A stretch of DNA of 64,000 nt from Lautropia dentalis (lineage in GTDB: Bacteria; Pseudomonadota; Gammaproteobacteria; Burkholderiales; Burkholderiaceae_E): assembly GCF_003892345.1 (NCBI RefSeq), contig NZ_RRUE01000001.1:837008-901007 (forward strand), read 5' to 3'. How positions within the stretch are numbered: position 1 is the stretch's first letter; every line of letters begins with the position of its first letter. Below, piece after piece: positions 33,640 through 42,438 of this stretch. The translations under genes were made by a program, and so were the position numbers. The notes beneath the pieces are model-generated. The model worked only from the letters and a program-made list of their open reading frames with translations. It did no database searches and was not told the DNA's origin.

Positions 33640-34710
33640 ATGTCCAGTTCTTCTCTTCACGTGGGTGTCCTGACCGGCGGCGGTGACTGTCCGGGGCTCA
33701 ATGCGGTGATCCGTGGTGTGACCAAATCGCTGCTTCGTACCGGTGCACGGGTCACCGGCATCGAGCGCGGCTTCATGGGCATGATCGAGCGACGCTCCCG
33801 TCTGCTGGATGCCCGGGCCGTGTCGGGCATCATCAACGAGGGCGGCACCATTCTGGGCACCCACAACTTCGCCAATCCGTTTGCCTGGAAGGGTGAGGAT
33901 GTGTCGCCGCGCGTCATGGAGTATGTGAAGGAGCTGGGCCTGGACGCACTGGTGGCCATCGGTGGCGACGGCACGATGAGCATCGCCAACCGTTTCACCC
34001 CGCTGGGGCTGCCGGTGGTGGGCGTGCCCAAGACCATCGACAACGACCTGATGTACACCGACCGCACCTTCGGTTTCGACAGCGCCGTGTCGATCGTGGC
34101 CGAGGCGCTGGCCCGGCTGGAAACCACCGCGCGCAGCCATGGCCGCGTGATGGTGCTGGAAACGATGGGCCGCTACGCGGGCTGGATCGCGCTGGAAGGT
34201 GGTTTGGCTGGTGGTGCCGACATCATCCTGATTCCGGAGCGGCCGTACGACCTGCAGGAGGTCATCCGCGTCTGCAAGGAACGCGAGAAGAAGCAGGGCT
34301 ACACCATCATCTGCATCGCCGAAGGGGCCCGTCCGGTCGATGGCGGCATGACCGTGCAGGCGCACCTCGAGAACAGCCCGGATCCGATCCGGCTGGGCGG
34401 TGTGGCCAACGTGCTGCGCGAGCAGCTCAAGGAGCACCTGGAGAGCGAGGTGCGCAGCACGCAGCTGGGGCACGTGCAGCGCGGTGGCACACCGACGCCG
34501 TACGACCGGGTGCTGGCCACGCGCTTTGGCTGGTATGCGGCCAAAATGGTGGCCAATGGCGAGTTTGGCCGCATGGTGGCCCTGAAGGGTGACGAGTGCA
34601 CGAGCGTGCCCATCGAGGAGGTGGCCAACCGCACCCGCAACGTACCGGACGACAGCACGCTGCTGGATGTGGCCACGTCGCTGGGCATCTCGCTGGGCCA
34701 GCCGGCCTGA
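33640..34710 (+). CDS. pfkA: 6-phosphofructokinase
   Basis: Phosphorylates fructose 6-phosphate in glycolysis. Motifs in order: GVLTGGGDCPGLNAVIR (residues 8-24), AIGGDGTMSIA (about 106-116) and VPKTIDNDL (about 127-135). The Gly after GGD is typical of ATP-dependent enzymes, while the Lys in PKTIDND is typical of PPi-type and some ATP-type group III enzymes; the phosphoryl donor is therefore not certain. The frame is open from 33367 but that part runs through the palindrome; the ATG at 33640 has GAGG upstream and gives 356 residues. Confidence 0.92.
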   Translation: MSSSSLHVGVLTGGGDCPGLNAVIRGVTKSLLRTGARVTGIERGFMGMIERRSRLLDARAVSGIINEGGTILGTHNFANPFAWKGEDVSPRVMEYVKELGLDALVAIGGDGTMSIANRFTPLGLPVVGVPKTIDNDLMYTDRTFGFDSAVSIVAEALARLETTARSHGRVMVLETMGRYAGWIALEGGLAGGADIILIPERPYDLQEVIRVCKEREKKQGYTIICIAEGARPVDGGMTVQAHLENSPDPIRLGGVANVLREQLKEHLESEVRSTQLGHVQRGGTPTPYDRVLATRFGWYAAKMVANGEFGRMVALKGDECTSVPIEEVANRTRNVPDDSTLLDVATSLGISLGQPA

Positions 34711-34724
34711 GCCTGGCAGGCCCC

Positions 34725-34774
34725 GGCCCAGACGCAAAAAAGGCCGCATGTGCGGCCTTTTTTGCGTCTGGGCC
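34725..34774. terminator. Bidirectional terminator between pfkA and mltD
   Basis: Perfect dyad with 24-bp arms (34725-34748 and 34751-34774) and a 2-base loop. It includes AAAAAAGGCCGCA / TGCGGCCTTTTTT, so both strands end the GC stem with six T residues. It lies 15 bases after pfkA and 22 bases after the mltD stop, serving both convergent genes. Confidence 0.93.
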
Positions 34775-34795
34775 ATGATTGCAACAGGGGAAAGA

Positions 34796-36868
34796 TCAGC
34801 GGGCCGAGGCCACCTTGCCGGCCTGCCGCAGGCTGCTGGTGCGCGTTGCGCGGCTGGCACGCTTGCTGGTGGTGGCCTTGCGGGCCGTCCTGCCGGCGCT
34901 GCCGGAAGCCGCCACGCGGGTGGAGGCCCGCGATTTCACCCGGCTGGTCACGCTGGACGGGCGCTTGCGACCGGCCGCCACCTGCGTGCTGGTACGGGCC
35001 GTGGCTTTCCGGGTGCTGGTGCGGGATGCCGTATGGCTGGCTGCCGCACGCCTGGCCGTCGTGCCGGTTGCGACGGCCGTGCCTGCCCGCCGCGACCCGG
35101 AGGGCAGCACATGATGCGTGCTGCCGTGGCGGCTGGAGCGGGTGGTGATCTGTCGCGCCACCCGGCTGGCGGAGGTTTCGGCGCGGGCCGTATGGGCCGT
35201 CGTGCGGCCTGCATGGCCGTAGGTGACCAGGCGGATGCCGCTGCTCCGGGCGCTGGCCGTACCAGCGGTGGTGCGGCTGGCGGCAGCCGCTGTGCCTGCT
35301 GAACGCGCTGTCACCGTACTGCTGGAGGCCAGGGCATGGGCCACGACCGTGGGCTGGGTGCTCTGGCGGCTGATGACCTGCCGGGAACCGTCTTCGGCCA
35401 CCAGCACGGTCTGGCGCTGGGTGCGGCGCACCACCAGCGTCTGGCCGGGCCTGAGCCGGGTGATGCGGCGGTTCATGCTGCGCAGCTCGGCCAGCGTGAG
35501 GCCATAGCGGCGTGCAATGGAGGCGCCCGTCTCGCCGCGGCGCACACGGTGCACCAGCGGGCCGGCATCGACCTGCTGGTACAGGCGCGGACCGTTGAAC
35601 TGTTCGACCAGGCTGTCGTCACCGGCATGGCTCTGCGGCACCAGCAGCCGGGAACCGGCCAGCAGGTGGGTGCCCGGCGCGATGCCGTTGGCGCGCAGCA
35701 GTTCCGGGACGGACAGGCCGGCACGTCCCGCCACCCCGGCCAGGTTCTCGCCGCGCTGCATGGTGTACGGGTGCCAGGTGACGAAGGGCTTGCCCTGGGC
35801 CGCATGGGCCGCCATGGCGGCCTTGAACCGTTCGATGCGGTCGACCGGAATCTTGAGGGTGTTGGTGCGCGTGGCCGAGATGACCGGGCGGTTGTGTGCC
35901 GGGTTGAGTTCGAGGAACTCGGCCTCGGTCATGCCGGCAAACTGCGCCGCCAGCTTCAGGTCGATCGGGCGGGTCTTTTCGACCGTGACGAAGTAGGGCT
36001 GGTCGGGCAGCTCGGGCAGGGCCAAGCCCAGCCGGCTGGCGTTCTGCACGATGTGCTTGATGGCCAGCAGCTTGGGCACGTAGTTGCGGGTTTCGGCCGG
36101 CATGCGCAGGTGGGCATAGTCGGCCGGGCGGCCGGCCCGCTCGTTGGCCTTCACGGCGCGGCGCACGGCACCTTCACCCCAGTTGTACGAGGCCAGCGCC
36201 AGGAACCAGTCGTCGCCGTTCATTTCGTAGACGGTCTGCAGGTAGTCCAGCGCGGCACGGGTGGAGGCTTCCACGTCGCGGCGGTTGTCCACCCACCAGT
36301 TCTGGTTCAGGTTGTACTGGCGGCCGGTGGAGGGGATGAACTGCCAGAGGCCGGCTGCCTTGGCCGACGACATGGCGGTGGGGTTCATGGCACTTTCGAC
36401 GAAGGGCAGCAGGGCCAGCTCGGTGGGCATGCCGCGGCGCTCGACCTCCTCGACGATATGGTGCAGATAGCGCGAGCCCCGGCCGAACATGCGCTGCAGG
36501 TATTCGGGGCGCGAGAGGTAATACTGTTCGTGTCGGGCCACCAGCGGGGAATCCAGCTCGGGCATGGCAAAGCCGGCACGGATGCGCCCCCACAGGTCGT
36601 TGCTGACCACCACCTCGGTGCCGGCGTCGTCACCCTGGGCCAGTTGCGCGGCGTCCAGTTCACGCACGGCGTCGCTTTCCGCCACGATGGCGGGCTGGCC
36701 GTTGCGGGAGGCGGTGCTGCTGCTGGCATGCTGGGGCGATACCGAGGAGCAGGCGGCCAGCCAGCCAGCCCCCAGAACCAGACCGGCCCGGGCCAGCAGC
36801 CGGGCCAGCCGGAGATGGCGCGAGGGCGGCAGGGCCGATGCGTGATCGGGGGAGGCGGAGGCAGCCAT
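34796..36868 (-). CDS. mltD: Membrane-bound lytic transglycosylase MltD-like with LysM domains
   Basis: Cleaves peptidoglycan glycan strands. An N-terminal lipoprotein-type signal ends in LAAC (near residue 38). The SLT domain follows, with catalytic Glu in LLPFVESAMNPTA, AAGLWQFIPSTGRQY and the SYNWGEGAVRRA motif. LysM-type repeats occur at about residues 360-410 and 440-490 (HRVRRGETGASIARRYGLTLAELRSMN). The last ~170 residues are an Arg/Ser/Thr/Ala-rich, very basic tail unlike typical MltD. The frame is open to 36997; the ATG at 36868 suits the lipoprotein signal, 36928 is an alternative. Confidence 0.88.
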   Translation of the reverse strand: MAASASPDHASALPPSRHLRLARLLARAGLVLGAGWLAACSSVSPQHASSSTASRNGQPAIVAESDAVRELDAAQLAQGDDAGTEVVVSNDLWGRIRAGFAMPELDSPLVARHEQYYLSRPEYLQRMFGRGSRYLHHIVEEVERRGMPTELALLPFVESAMNPTAMSSAKAAGLWQFIPSTGRQYNLNQNWWVDNRRDVEASTRAALDYLQTVYEMNGDDWFLALASYNWGEGAVRRAVKANERAGRPADYAHLRMPAETRNYVPKLLAIKHIVQNASRLGLALPELPDQPYFVTVEKTRPIDLKLAAQFAGMTEAEFLELNPAHNRPVISATRTNTLKIPVDRIERFKAAMAAHAAQGKPFVTWHPYTMQRGENLAGVAGRAGLSVPELLRANGIAPGTHLLAGSRLLVPQSHAGDDSLVEQFNGPRLYQQVDAGPLVHRVRRGETGASIARRYGLTLAELRSMNRRITRLRPGQTLVVRRTQRQTVLVAEDGSRQVISRQSTQPTVVAHALASSSTVTARSAGTAAAASRTTAGTASARSSGIRLVTYGHAGRTTAHTARAETSASRVARQITTRSSRHGSTHHVLPSGSRRAGTAVATGTTARRAAASHTASRTSTRKATARTSTQVAAGRKRPSSVTSRVKSRASTRVAASGSAGRTARKATTSKRASRATRTSSLRQAGKVASAR

Positions 36869-37052
36869 CCGGCTGCCGGGGTGTGGGATGCGCACGTGCG
36901 TTACCTGTGGGTTTGCGCCGGCGGGCATGAAAGCCCCGGTTTGGGGGCTTCGCTGCCGGCCCGGGGCGACGACGTGATGCCGGCCCCTGCCGGGCAAAAT
37001 GAAAACGAACGGTCAGCGCGGGGACGCAGGCAGGCGTCCATGCCACGCTCCG

Positions 37053-37109
37053 GGGAGCCTCTGCAAAAGTCTGCGAGTGCTTTGGGCCCACGATAGCACA
37101 GGATCCTGT
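37053..37109. repeat. Half copy of the pfkA-type palindromic repeat
   Basis: Sequence CTCTGCAAAAGTCTGCGAG then TGCTTTGGGCCCA matches one arm of the pfkA element, followed by the 12-bp perfect palindrome ACAGGATCCTGT (37098-37109). It lies upstream of mltD in the gap before gloB. Confidence 0.6.
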
Positions 37110-37199
37110 CGGGATCGGTAACCAAGATGGCATTTCTTCGGATGTTGCCGTCCACTGGTCGGGTGGTGCCGGCGCCGGGCAAGCGCCGGGGCATCCGGA

Positions 37200-38204
37200 T
37201 CAGGGCGTGGCGGGCGGTTTGAAACCGTTTCGCCAGCGGCGCAGTGCGGCAAAGACGCCGAAGGCATCGGCCGTTTCCGGCTGCAGGTCTGCGGGCAGGT
37301 GACGGGACAGCGCGGGCAGGTGAGCGCGCAGGAAGGGATTGACCTGCAGCTCCCCGGAAAGCGTGGAAGGCAGCGTGGGCAGGCCGTCTTTACGCAACTG
37401 GCGGCAGTGGGCCAGGCGCTCGCGGATGGCGTCGTTGCCGGGCTCGGCACCCAGGGCGAAATGCAGGTTGGTGAGCGTGTATTCGTGGGCCGCACAGATG
37501 CGAGTGTCGGGCGGCAGGGTCCGGAGCTGCTGCAGCGACTGGAAGAGCTGCTCCACCGTTCCGTCGAATACACGGCCGCAACCTGCCGAAAACAATGTGT
37601 CGCCACAGAACAACGCCGGATGCGGGTGGCCGGGCAGGGGCGGGCAGAAATAGCTCAGGTGATCCTGGGTGTGACCCAGCGTGGCCATCACCTGCAGGTC
37701 CAGGTCCAGTGCGGGGAAATGCAGGGTGTCACCGTTGCCCATGGCCTCCTTCACGCCCAGCGGGACGCAGTGGGCGGGGCCGATGACGCGGGCATCCGGC
37801 CACTGCGCGAGCAGGCCGGCAATGCCGCCGACATGGTCGTGGTGATGGTGGGTGACGAGAATGGCGAGCAGACGGGCCGGCCCCGGACCGGCGTTTGTCT
37901 GGGGCGTGGCCGCCTCTGCCTGCGGCGGGAGGGCCTTTGCCCGGGGGGCAGTGGTGCCTGTGCGTGGCGCGGCGGCCTCATCCGGCCGGTTCGCTGCTGC
38001 CGTGGCCGGCATGAGTGCGTTCAGCACGGGCTGCGCCTCGCCGGGATCGACCACGATGAAGTCGCGTCCCCGGCCGATGCACCAGATGTAGTTGTCCTGC
38101 AGGGCGGGAATGGGCCGGATGGACAGGGTGTCTGCATCCTGGGCGTGCTCTGGCGCTGGTGGGGGCGTCCGGGGAAGGTGCGGGATGTCGGTCACATCGG
38201 TCAT
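37200..38204 (-). CDS. gloB: Hydroxyacylglutathione hydrolase (glyoxalase II)
   Basis: Hydrolyses S-lactoylglutathione in methylglyoxal detoxification. The metallo-beta-lactamase fold is clear: IPALQDNYIWCI near residue 33, the THHHHDHVGG metal motif near residue 118, GHTQDHLSYF, FCGDTLFSAGCGR, and the glyoxalase II C-terminal domain with HEYTLTNLHFA. An Ala/Pro-rich insert of about 38 residues (about 72-110) sits just before the metal motif, and the N-terminus has an extra ~25 Pro-rich residues. A gloA gene lies at 51758-52174. It is divergent from the methyltransferase gene. Confidence 0.92.
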   Translation of the reverse strand: MTDVTDIPHLPRTPPPAPEHAQDADTLSIRPIPALQDNYIWCIGRGRDFIVVDPGEAQPVLNALMPATAAANRPDEAAAPRTGTTAPRAKALPPQAEAATPQTNAGPGPARLLAILVTHHHHDHVGGIAGLLAQWPDARVIGPAHCVPLGVKEAMGNGDTLHFPALDLDLQVMATLGHTQDHLSYFCPPLPGHPHPALFCGDTLFSAGCGRVFDGTVEQLFQSLQQLRTLPPDTRICAAHEYTLTNLHFALGAEPGNDAIRERLAHCRQLRKDGLPTLPSTLSGELQVNPFLRAHLPALSRHLPADLQPETADAFGVFAALRRWRNGFKPPATP

Positions 38205-38249
38205 ACTAGGGTTCCTCCATTACACACGCTGACCGGAGCGGGAACGAAC

Positions 38250-38281
38250 GGGGCCGTGACACGCTCCGGGGGCCTGTCCAT
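38250..38281 (+). repeat. Copy of the dispersed ~30 nt motif
   Basis: Reads GGAACGAACGGGGCCGTGAC then ACGCTCCGGGGG, between divergent gloB and the methyltransferase gene, in the orientation of the latter. Confidence 0.45.
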
Positions 38282-38380
38282 ACGATACGGGCCGTCGGGG
38301 GCATGGGACGGGATCCTGCGGGTTCTCCTGACGCCCCTGCACACGTTTCCCGGCTCCCTTTCACACGACGACGGCAACGC

Positions 38381-39232
38381 ATGGTACGACCGGACCGGGC
38401 AGCAGACGCTGCCCTGCAATCCCCCGATGGTAAAGGCAGTGACGCGGCCTGGGCGCGCTGGCTGGCATCGCCGCCCGGACGCTACATGCTGCAGTGGGAG
38501 GCTGCGCAGCTGGCACGGACCGTCGACGACATCTTTGGCTACTATGCCGTACAGCTGGGCATGCCGGCCCTGGACGCGCTGGCGGCCAGCCGCATGCCGC
38601 ACCGGATTCGCGTGCAGCAGGGCACTGAACCGGTGGGGCCGGATGCGGCCTGGCAGCCCGACCTGCGGGTGGCCCATCACGGCGAGCTGCCCTTTGCCTC
38701 GCAGTCGGTGGACCTGGTGGTGCTGCCGCACCAGCTGGAGTCCGGCGGCTGTCCGCACCAGCTGCTGCGCGAGGTAGATCGCGTGCTGCGGCCGGAGGGG
38801 CATCTGGTGGTGACCGGCATCAATCCCTGGTCGCTCTGGGCGCTGCGGCATGCCCTGCCCGGCTGGCTGGGCGGAGGCTTCATGCCGCACGACGTGCCCT
38901 TCATCGGTCCGCTGCGGATACGTGACTGGATCCGGCTGCTCGATTTCGAGCCGGCCCCCACGGTCTACGGTGGCTACGCCCTGCCGATCGCGCGCCAGGA
39001 ATGGCTGGCCCACAGCCAGCGACTGATGGAACGGGCCGGCGACCGCTGGTGGCCGGTCTGCGGCGCCTTCTTCCTGATGACGGCGGTCAAGCGGGTGCGG
39101 GGCATGCGTCTGGTGGGCCCCGTCTGGCGGAGCCTGTCGCCGCGCACGGCCACGATGCCCGCGGCCACCAGCCGTGAAGTGTCGTGCCGGGAGCACCCGT
39201 CCGGAACACGCTCTATCCGGAACACGCTCTAG
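38381..39232 (+). CDS. Class I SAM-dependent methyltransferase (YafS-like)
   Basis: A 283-residue Methyltransf_11-type protein. The post-I and central strands are visible (LPFASQSVDLVVLPHQLE, LLREVDRVLRPEGHLVVTGINPWSLWALR), but the N-terminal glycine-rich SAM motif is weak, as in YafS. The gene order gloB, yafS-like, rnhA, dnaQ is conserved in many proteobacteria and supports the call. Target unknown. The frame is open from 38303; 38381 is chosen because the residues upstream look non-coding. The stop codon lies in the CTCTAGAATG that begins the putative rnhA promoter. Confidence 0.78.
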   Translation: MVRPDRAADAALQSPDGKGSDAAWARWLASPPGRYMLQWEAAQLARTVDDIFGYYAVQLGMPALDALAASRMPHRIRVQQGTEPVGPDAAWQPDLRVAHHGELPFASQSVDLVVLPHQLESGGCPHQLLREVDRVLRPEGHLVVTGINPWSLWALRHALPGWLGGGFMPHDVPFIGPLRIRDWIRLLDFEPAPTVYGGYALPIARQEWLAHSQRLMERAGDRWWPVCGAFFLMTAVKRVRGMRLVGPVWRSLSPRTATMPAATSREVSCREHPSGTRSIRNTL

Positions 39233-39236
39233 AATG
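39198..39236 (+). promoter_or_regulatory. Tandem CCGGAACACGCTCTA boxes ending in TAGAATG before rnhA
   Basis: CCGGAACACGCTCTA occurs twice in direct tandem; the second copy runs into TAGAATG, which would serve as a -10-like box about 95 bases before the rnhA ATG. The boxes also encode the last residues of the methyltransferase. They resemble the 3' half of the dispersed 30-nt motif. Confidence 0.4.
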
Positions 39237-39283
39237 CCGGCCTTGCCTGCGTAGCGCCTTGCCGGCACGCGGCCGGGGCCAGC

Positions 39284-39314
39284 GCGGGAACACACGAGTT
39301 CATGACACCCTCCA
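39284..39314 (+). repeat. Copy of the dispersed ~30 nt motif
   Basis: Reads GGGAACACACGAGTTCATGA then CACCCTCCAGGG, ending 15 bases before the rnhA ATG. Confidence 0.45.
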
Positions 39315-39329
39315 GGGATTGAAAGACAT

Positions 39330-39785
39330 ATGACGACGAAATGGGTTGCCTACACCGATGGCGCGTGTGCGCCGACCAATCCGGGCCCTGCCGCCTGGGG
39401 GGTGGTGGTGTTTGCGCCGGATGGCAGCGAGCAGGCAGCCGATCATGGTTTCATCGGCCCCGGCACCAACCAGATTGCCGAGATCACGGCCGCCATCGAG
39501 GGCCTGCTGCGTACCCCCGAGGGCGTGGCCGTGGAGCTGGTGTCCGACAGCCAGTACGTGCTCAAGGGCATCAGCGAATGGCGGGCCGGCTGGGAACGGC
39601 GCGGATTCCGCAACTCGAAGAACGAACCGGTGGCCAACCTCGAACTCTGGAAGCGCCTGTTTGCCGTGGTCGATGCCCGGCAGGTGACGGTGCGCTGGGT
39701 GCGGGGTCACCAGGGCAATGTCAACAACGAACGCGCCGACCGCCTGGCCGTGGCGGCCCTGCAGAAGGCGCGCGGCGGTGTCTGA
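39330..39785 (+). CDS. rnhA: Ribonuclease HI
   Basis: Degrades the RNA strand of RNA-DNA hybrids. The catalytic set is in place: Asp10 in AYTDGAC, Glu in NQIAEITAAIEGL (near 50), Asp in VSDSQYVLKGI (near 72) and Asp in NNERADRLA (near 137). The basic handle region WRAGWERRGFRNSKNEPVANLELWKRL is typical of RNase HI. Length 151 residues, close to E. coli. It precedes dnaQ by 20 bases, a common arrangement. Confidence 0.96.
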   Translation: MTTKWVAYTDGACAPTNPGPAAWGVVVFAPDGSEQAADHGFIGPGTNQIAEITAAIEGLLRTPEGVAVELVSDSQYVLKGISEWRAGWERRGFRNSKNEPVANLELWKRLFAVVDARQVTVRWVRGHQGNVNNERADRLAVAALQKARGGV

Positions 39786-39805
39786 ACCGACGGAGAGACG
39801 AACGG

Positions 39806-40540
39806 ATGACTGAAGAAGCGCCCGAGCGCCAGGTGGTGCTCGATACCGAAACGACCGGCCTGGATGCCGGCAAGGGGCATCGCATCATCGAGATAGGCTG
39901 CGTGGAGATGGTCAACCGGCGCATCACCCGCAACAACCTGCACCTCTACATCAACCCCGAGCGGGAGGTGGACGAGGGGGCGGCCGCCGTGCACGGCATG
40001 ACCTGGGACGACCTGCGTGACAAGCCCACCTTTGCGCAGATCGCCGGCCAGTTTCTGGATTTCTGCCGCGGCGCCGAGATCATCATCCACAACGCCCCGT
40101 TCGACACGGGCTTTCTGGATGCCGAACTGGCCCGGCTGGACCTGGGCACCTTTGCCTCGCACGTCTCGGGCATCACCGATTCGCTGCTGATGGCGCGCGA
40201 GCGCTACCCCGGCAAGCGCAACAACCTCGATGCGCTGTGCGAGCGCCTGATGATTCCCAACAAGCATCGGACCCTGCACGGCGCGCTGCTCGACTCGGAG
40301 CTGCTGGCCGAGGTGTATCTGGGCCTGACGCGGGGGCAGGGGACCTTCGACATCGGCGGTGGCAGCGAGGAAGAGGAAACCGGTACCGTGGCCGATGCCG
40401 GGGGGCGCTGGCCACCGAAGGGGCTGAAGGTCCGGCTGGCGGCCGATGCCGAGCGCCAGCTGCACGAGCAGGGGCTGCTGGCCCTGGAAAAGCAGTTCAA
40501 GTCCACCATGCGCTGGCGGGGCGAGCGCGGGGCCGAATGA
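39806..40540 (+). CDS. dnaQ: DNA polymerase III epsilon subunit (3'-5' exonuclease)
   Basis: Proofreading subunit of the replicative polymerase. Exo I is VLDTETTGLD (residues 10-19), Exo II includes IIIHNAPFDTGFLDAEL, and Exo III is HGALLDSELLAEVYL. A C-terminal segment of about 60 residues contacts the alpha subunit; it is Glu- and Gly-rich here. Length 244 residues. The ATG at 39806 is in the spacer after rnhA, with GGAGAG upstream. Confidence 0.95.
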   Translation: MTEEAPERQVVLDTETTGLDAGKGHRIIEIGCVEMVNRRITRNNLHLYINPEREVDEGAAAVHGMTWDDLRDKPTFAQIAGQFLDFCRGAEIIIHNAPFDTGFLDAELARLDLGTFASHVSGITDSLLMARERYPGKRNNLDALCERLMIPNKHRTLHGALLDSELLAEVYLGLTRGQGTFDIGGGSEEEETGTVADAGGRWPPKGLKVRLAADAERQLHEQGLLALEKQFKSTMRWRGERGAE

Positions 40541-40757
40541 GTTCCTGATGCCCGCCAGGCCATGTCGTCCGGCTGCACATCAGGCTGTACTCCGGCTGTA
40601 CTTTTGGCTGCACATCAGGCTTCACTGCGGTTTGCCTCCTTTTGTACGTCCTGCCTGCGCCCGGCCCGTCCGGGCGTGATCTGCGGCCGTTCCGGTACCG
40701 CCGCGCGGGCTGGATTCCGGATACACTTTTCTCTCCACTTTCCGTTACACTGCCGGC

Positions 40758-41999
40758 ATGTCCAGCAAAGCATCTTCTCTCTCGTCCCGCGTTCGTGCGC
40801 GCATTTCCCAGGCCCTGCCGGATGTGGAGAGCCTCGTCGTGGGGGCCGTCGGCCTAGCACAGAGCGGCTCGCGCACCGAAGCCCGGTTCTGGGAGGCCAG
40901 GCTTGCGCAGGCGCTCGGGCGCCTGCTGGATGGCGGGCATGCAGGCGCCGTTCTGGCCGCGCTCGACCGCATCAACCAGATGGACGGTACGGCCTACGGC
41001 GCGCTGCTCGAGGCGCTGGAGCACGCCGCCGAAGAAGTGCGCATTCCCGCCTCGGCACTGCGTGGCCAGGCGGCCGGCAGCGAACCGGCCGAGCCGCTGT
41101 ACGGGCTGATGGTCAGCGCCCCCATCGTGGCCTGGACACGCTTCAGCATTCCCGCCCGTGTGCTGCCGGCGCCGGTGGCGGCCGAGCTGTCGCGCATCTG
41201 GCAGGAAGAGGTGCTGGCTCCCGGTGTGAAGTTCCAGATGCAGTCCTGGCTCTACAGCCTCGACCAGCTGCCGCACGACTTTTCCGACATGCGCAAGCTC
41301 ACCCGGCGCATGGCCACGGCCACGGCCAATGGCAGCACGCTGCGTGCCGACTTCAGGTCCATGCCCGAAGCTCCCGAGATGCTGGCCGACGCCCGCTTCC
41401 TGCTGGGCAGCGTGGTGGCCAGCGGCGACCAGCCGATCTTTCGCTGGCAGCTCCCGGGTGAGGAACAGCGTTCCCGGCAGGACTGCCTGGATGCCTGGAA
41501 TACCCGTATCCGCCCGCTGATCGAACCACTGCTGCCGGGCTGCGGCTTCGAATCCCTGCTGCCCGACGCCTATCACGCCAACCTGCGCGAGTCCGACCGG
41601 CTGGTGCGCGTCTGGGGCGTGAAGGCGGCTGTCAATTATCTCGTGCACAGCCTCGACATCGAGCCCACGCGCATTCGCGCCTCGGTGGCCTCGTGCGGCA
41701 ACACGCAGGTGGACGAATACCGCATCGGCTTTTCGCTGGGCGACAGCGATGACGTGGTGCAGGGCGTCGTCTGGCCGCTGCTGGGCCCCGAGTCGGATGC
41801 AGACGATCCTTCACCGGTGCAGCAGATCCGCCGCACCCTGCAGGAGGTGGGCGTCAACGACATCCGCGTCTGGAATTCGCTGATGGAGCCCGAGTTCTGC
41901 GAAGACTGCGCCTCACCGTTCTATCCCAACCGCAGCGGTGAGCTGGTGCACGTGCAAATGCCCGAAGAGGCAGAATCGGTCAGCACGCAGTTCCACTGA
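40758..41999 (+). CDS. DUF2863-family protein
   Basis: A 413-residue cytoplasmic protein of unknown function that I recognise as DUF2863, found mainly in Burkholderiales. The C-terminus carries a conserved-looking CEDCASPFYPNRSGELVHVQMPEE segment with a Cys-x2-Cys pair. No membrane segments or enzyme motifs are evident. It starts about 217 bases after dnaQ, behind a stretch with direct repeats of GGCTGCACATCAGGCT (40570-40620). Confidence 0.75.
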   Translation: MSSKASSLSSRVRARISQALPDVESLVVGAVGLAQSGSRTEARFWEARLAQALGRLLDGGHAGAVLAALDRINQMDGTAYGALLEALEHAAEEVRIPASALRGQAAGSEPAEPLYGLMVSAPIVAWTRFSIPARVLPAPVAAELSRIWQEEVLAPGVKFQMQSWLYSLDQLPHDFSDMRKLTRRMATATANGSTLRADFRSMPEAPEMLADARFLLGSVVASGDQPIFRWQLPGEEQRSRQDCLDAWNTRIRPLIEPLLPGCGFESLLPDAYHANLRESDRLVRVWGVKAAVNYLVHSLDIEPTRIRASVASCGNTQVDEYRIGFSLGDSDDVVQGVVWPLLGPESDADDPSPVQQIRRTLQEVGVNDIRVWNSLMEPEFCEDCASPFYPNRSGELVHVQMPEEAESVSTQFH

Positions 42000-42102
42000 C
42001 ACGGCGGCCGAACGGCCCCTTGGCCACGCGGCCGCCTGCCCACTATTGTTGGGGTGAATGGCCGTCTGAATTTTCGACGGATTTACGCCCGCCGGTGCGC
42101 AT

Positions 42103-42438
42103 TCAGATTCGGCCGCCCAGCCGGCGCCACGGAGACTCTGCAAAATAGGCGGCTTTCAGCACGATTGGGTTGGCGCGCACGTTCAGCATCACCAAACGGC
42201 CTGCAACACGTTCGATATCTTTTTGATGGGCGTGAAATCTGTCGATCACGTCATCATCATAGAATGCCTCGGCATTGAGCGCCTTCAGGGCATTCAGTTC
42301 CAGATGGAAACGGTATTTGCGTCCGTCGGCGGCCACGGCCCCGAACTCAATACCATCCTCCGCCGTTTCCGGGTCGGTATAGGTCAGACCAACATGGCGG
42401 TTCCAGTGCATGTCGGTGGCTTTGTCATTGGTGTGCAT
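42103..42438 (-). CDS. DUF1488-like small protein
   Basis: A 111-residue protein whose centre (GIEFGAVAADGRKYRFHLELNALKALNA, then FHAHQKDIERVAGRL) resembles the DUF1488 family; function unknown. Chosen start 42438 has CTGGAG 7 bases upstream; the frame is open to 42501. The final residues AYFAESPWRRLGGRI are encoded by bases that include GGAGACTCTGCAAAA, similar to the terminus of the pfkA-type repeat, so the tail may have been altered by a repeat end. Confidence 0.6.
   Translation of the reverse strand: MHTNDKATDMHWNRHVGLTYTDPETAEDGIEFGAVAADGRKYRFHLELNALKALNAEAFYDDDVIDRFHAHQKDIERVAGRLVMLNVRANPIVLKAAYFAESPWRRLGGRI

Noticed and set aside
35336-37096. 586-codon frame on + opposite mltD
   Set aside because: Antisense shadow of the lytic transglycosylase gene, which has clear motifs and a terminator.
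42124-42150. Full copy of the pfkA-type repeat in the DUF1488-like gene
   Set aside because: Only about 15 bases match one end; no second arm or internal segment was found, so it is mentioned but not called.
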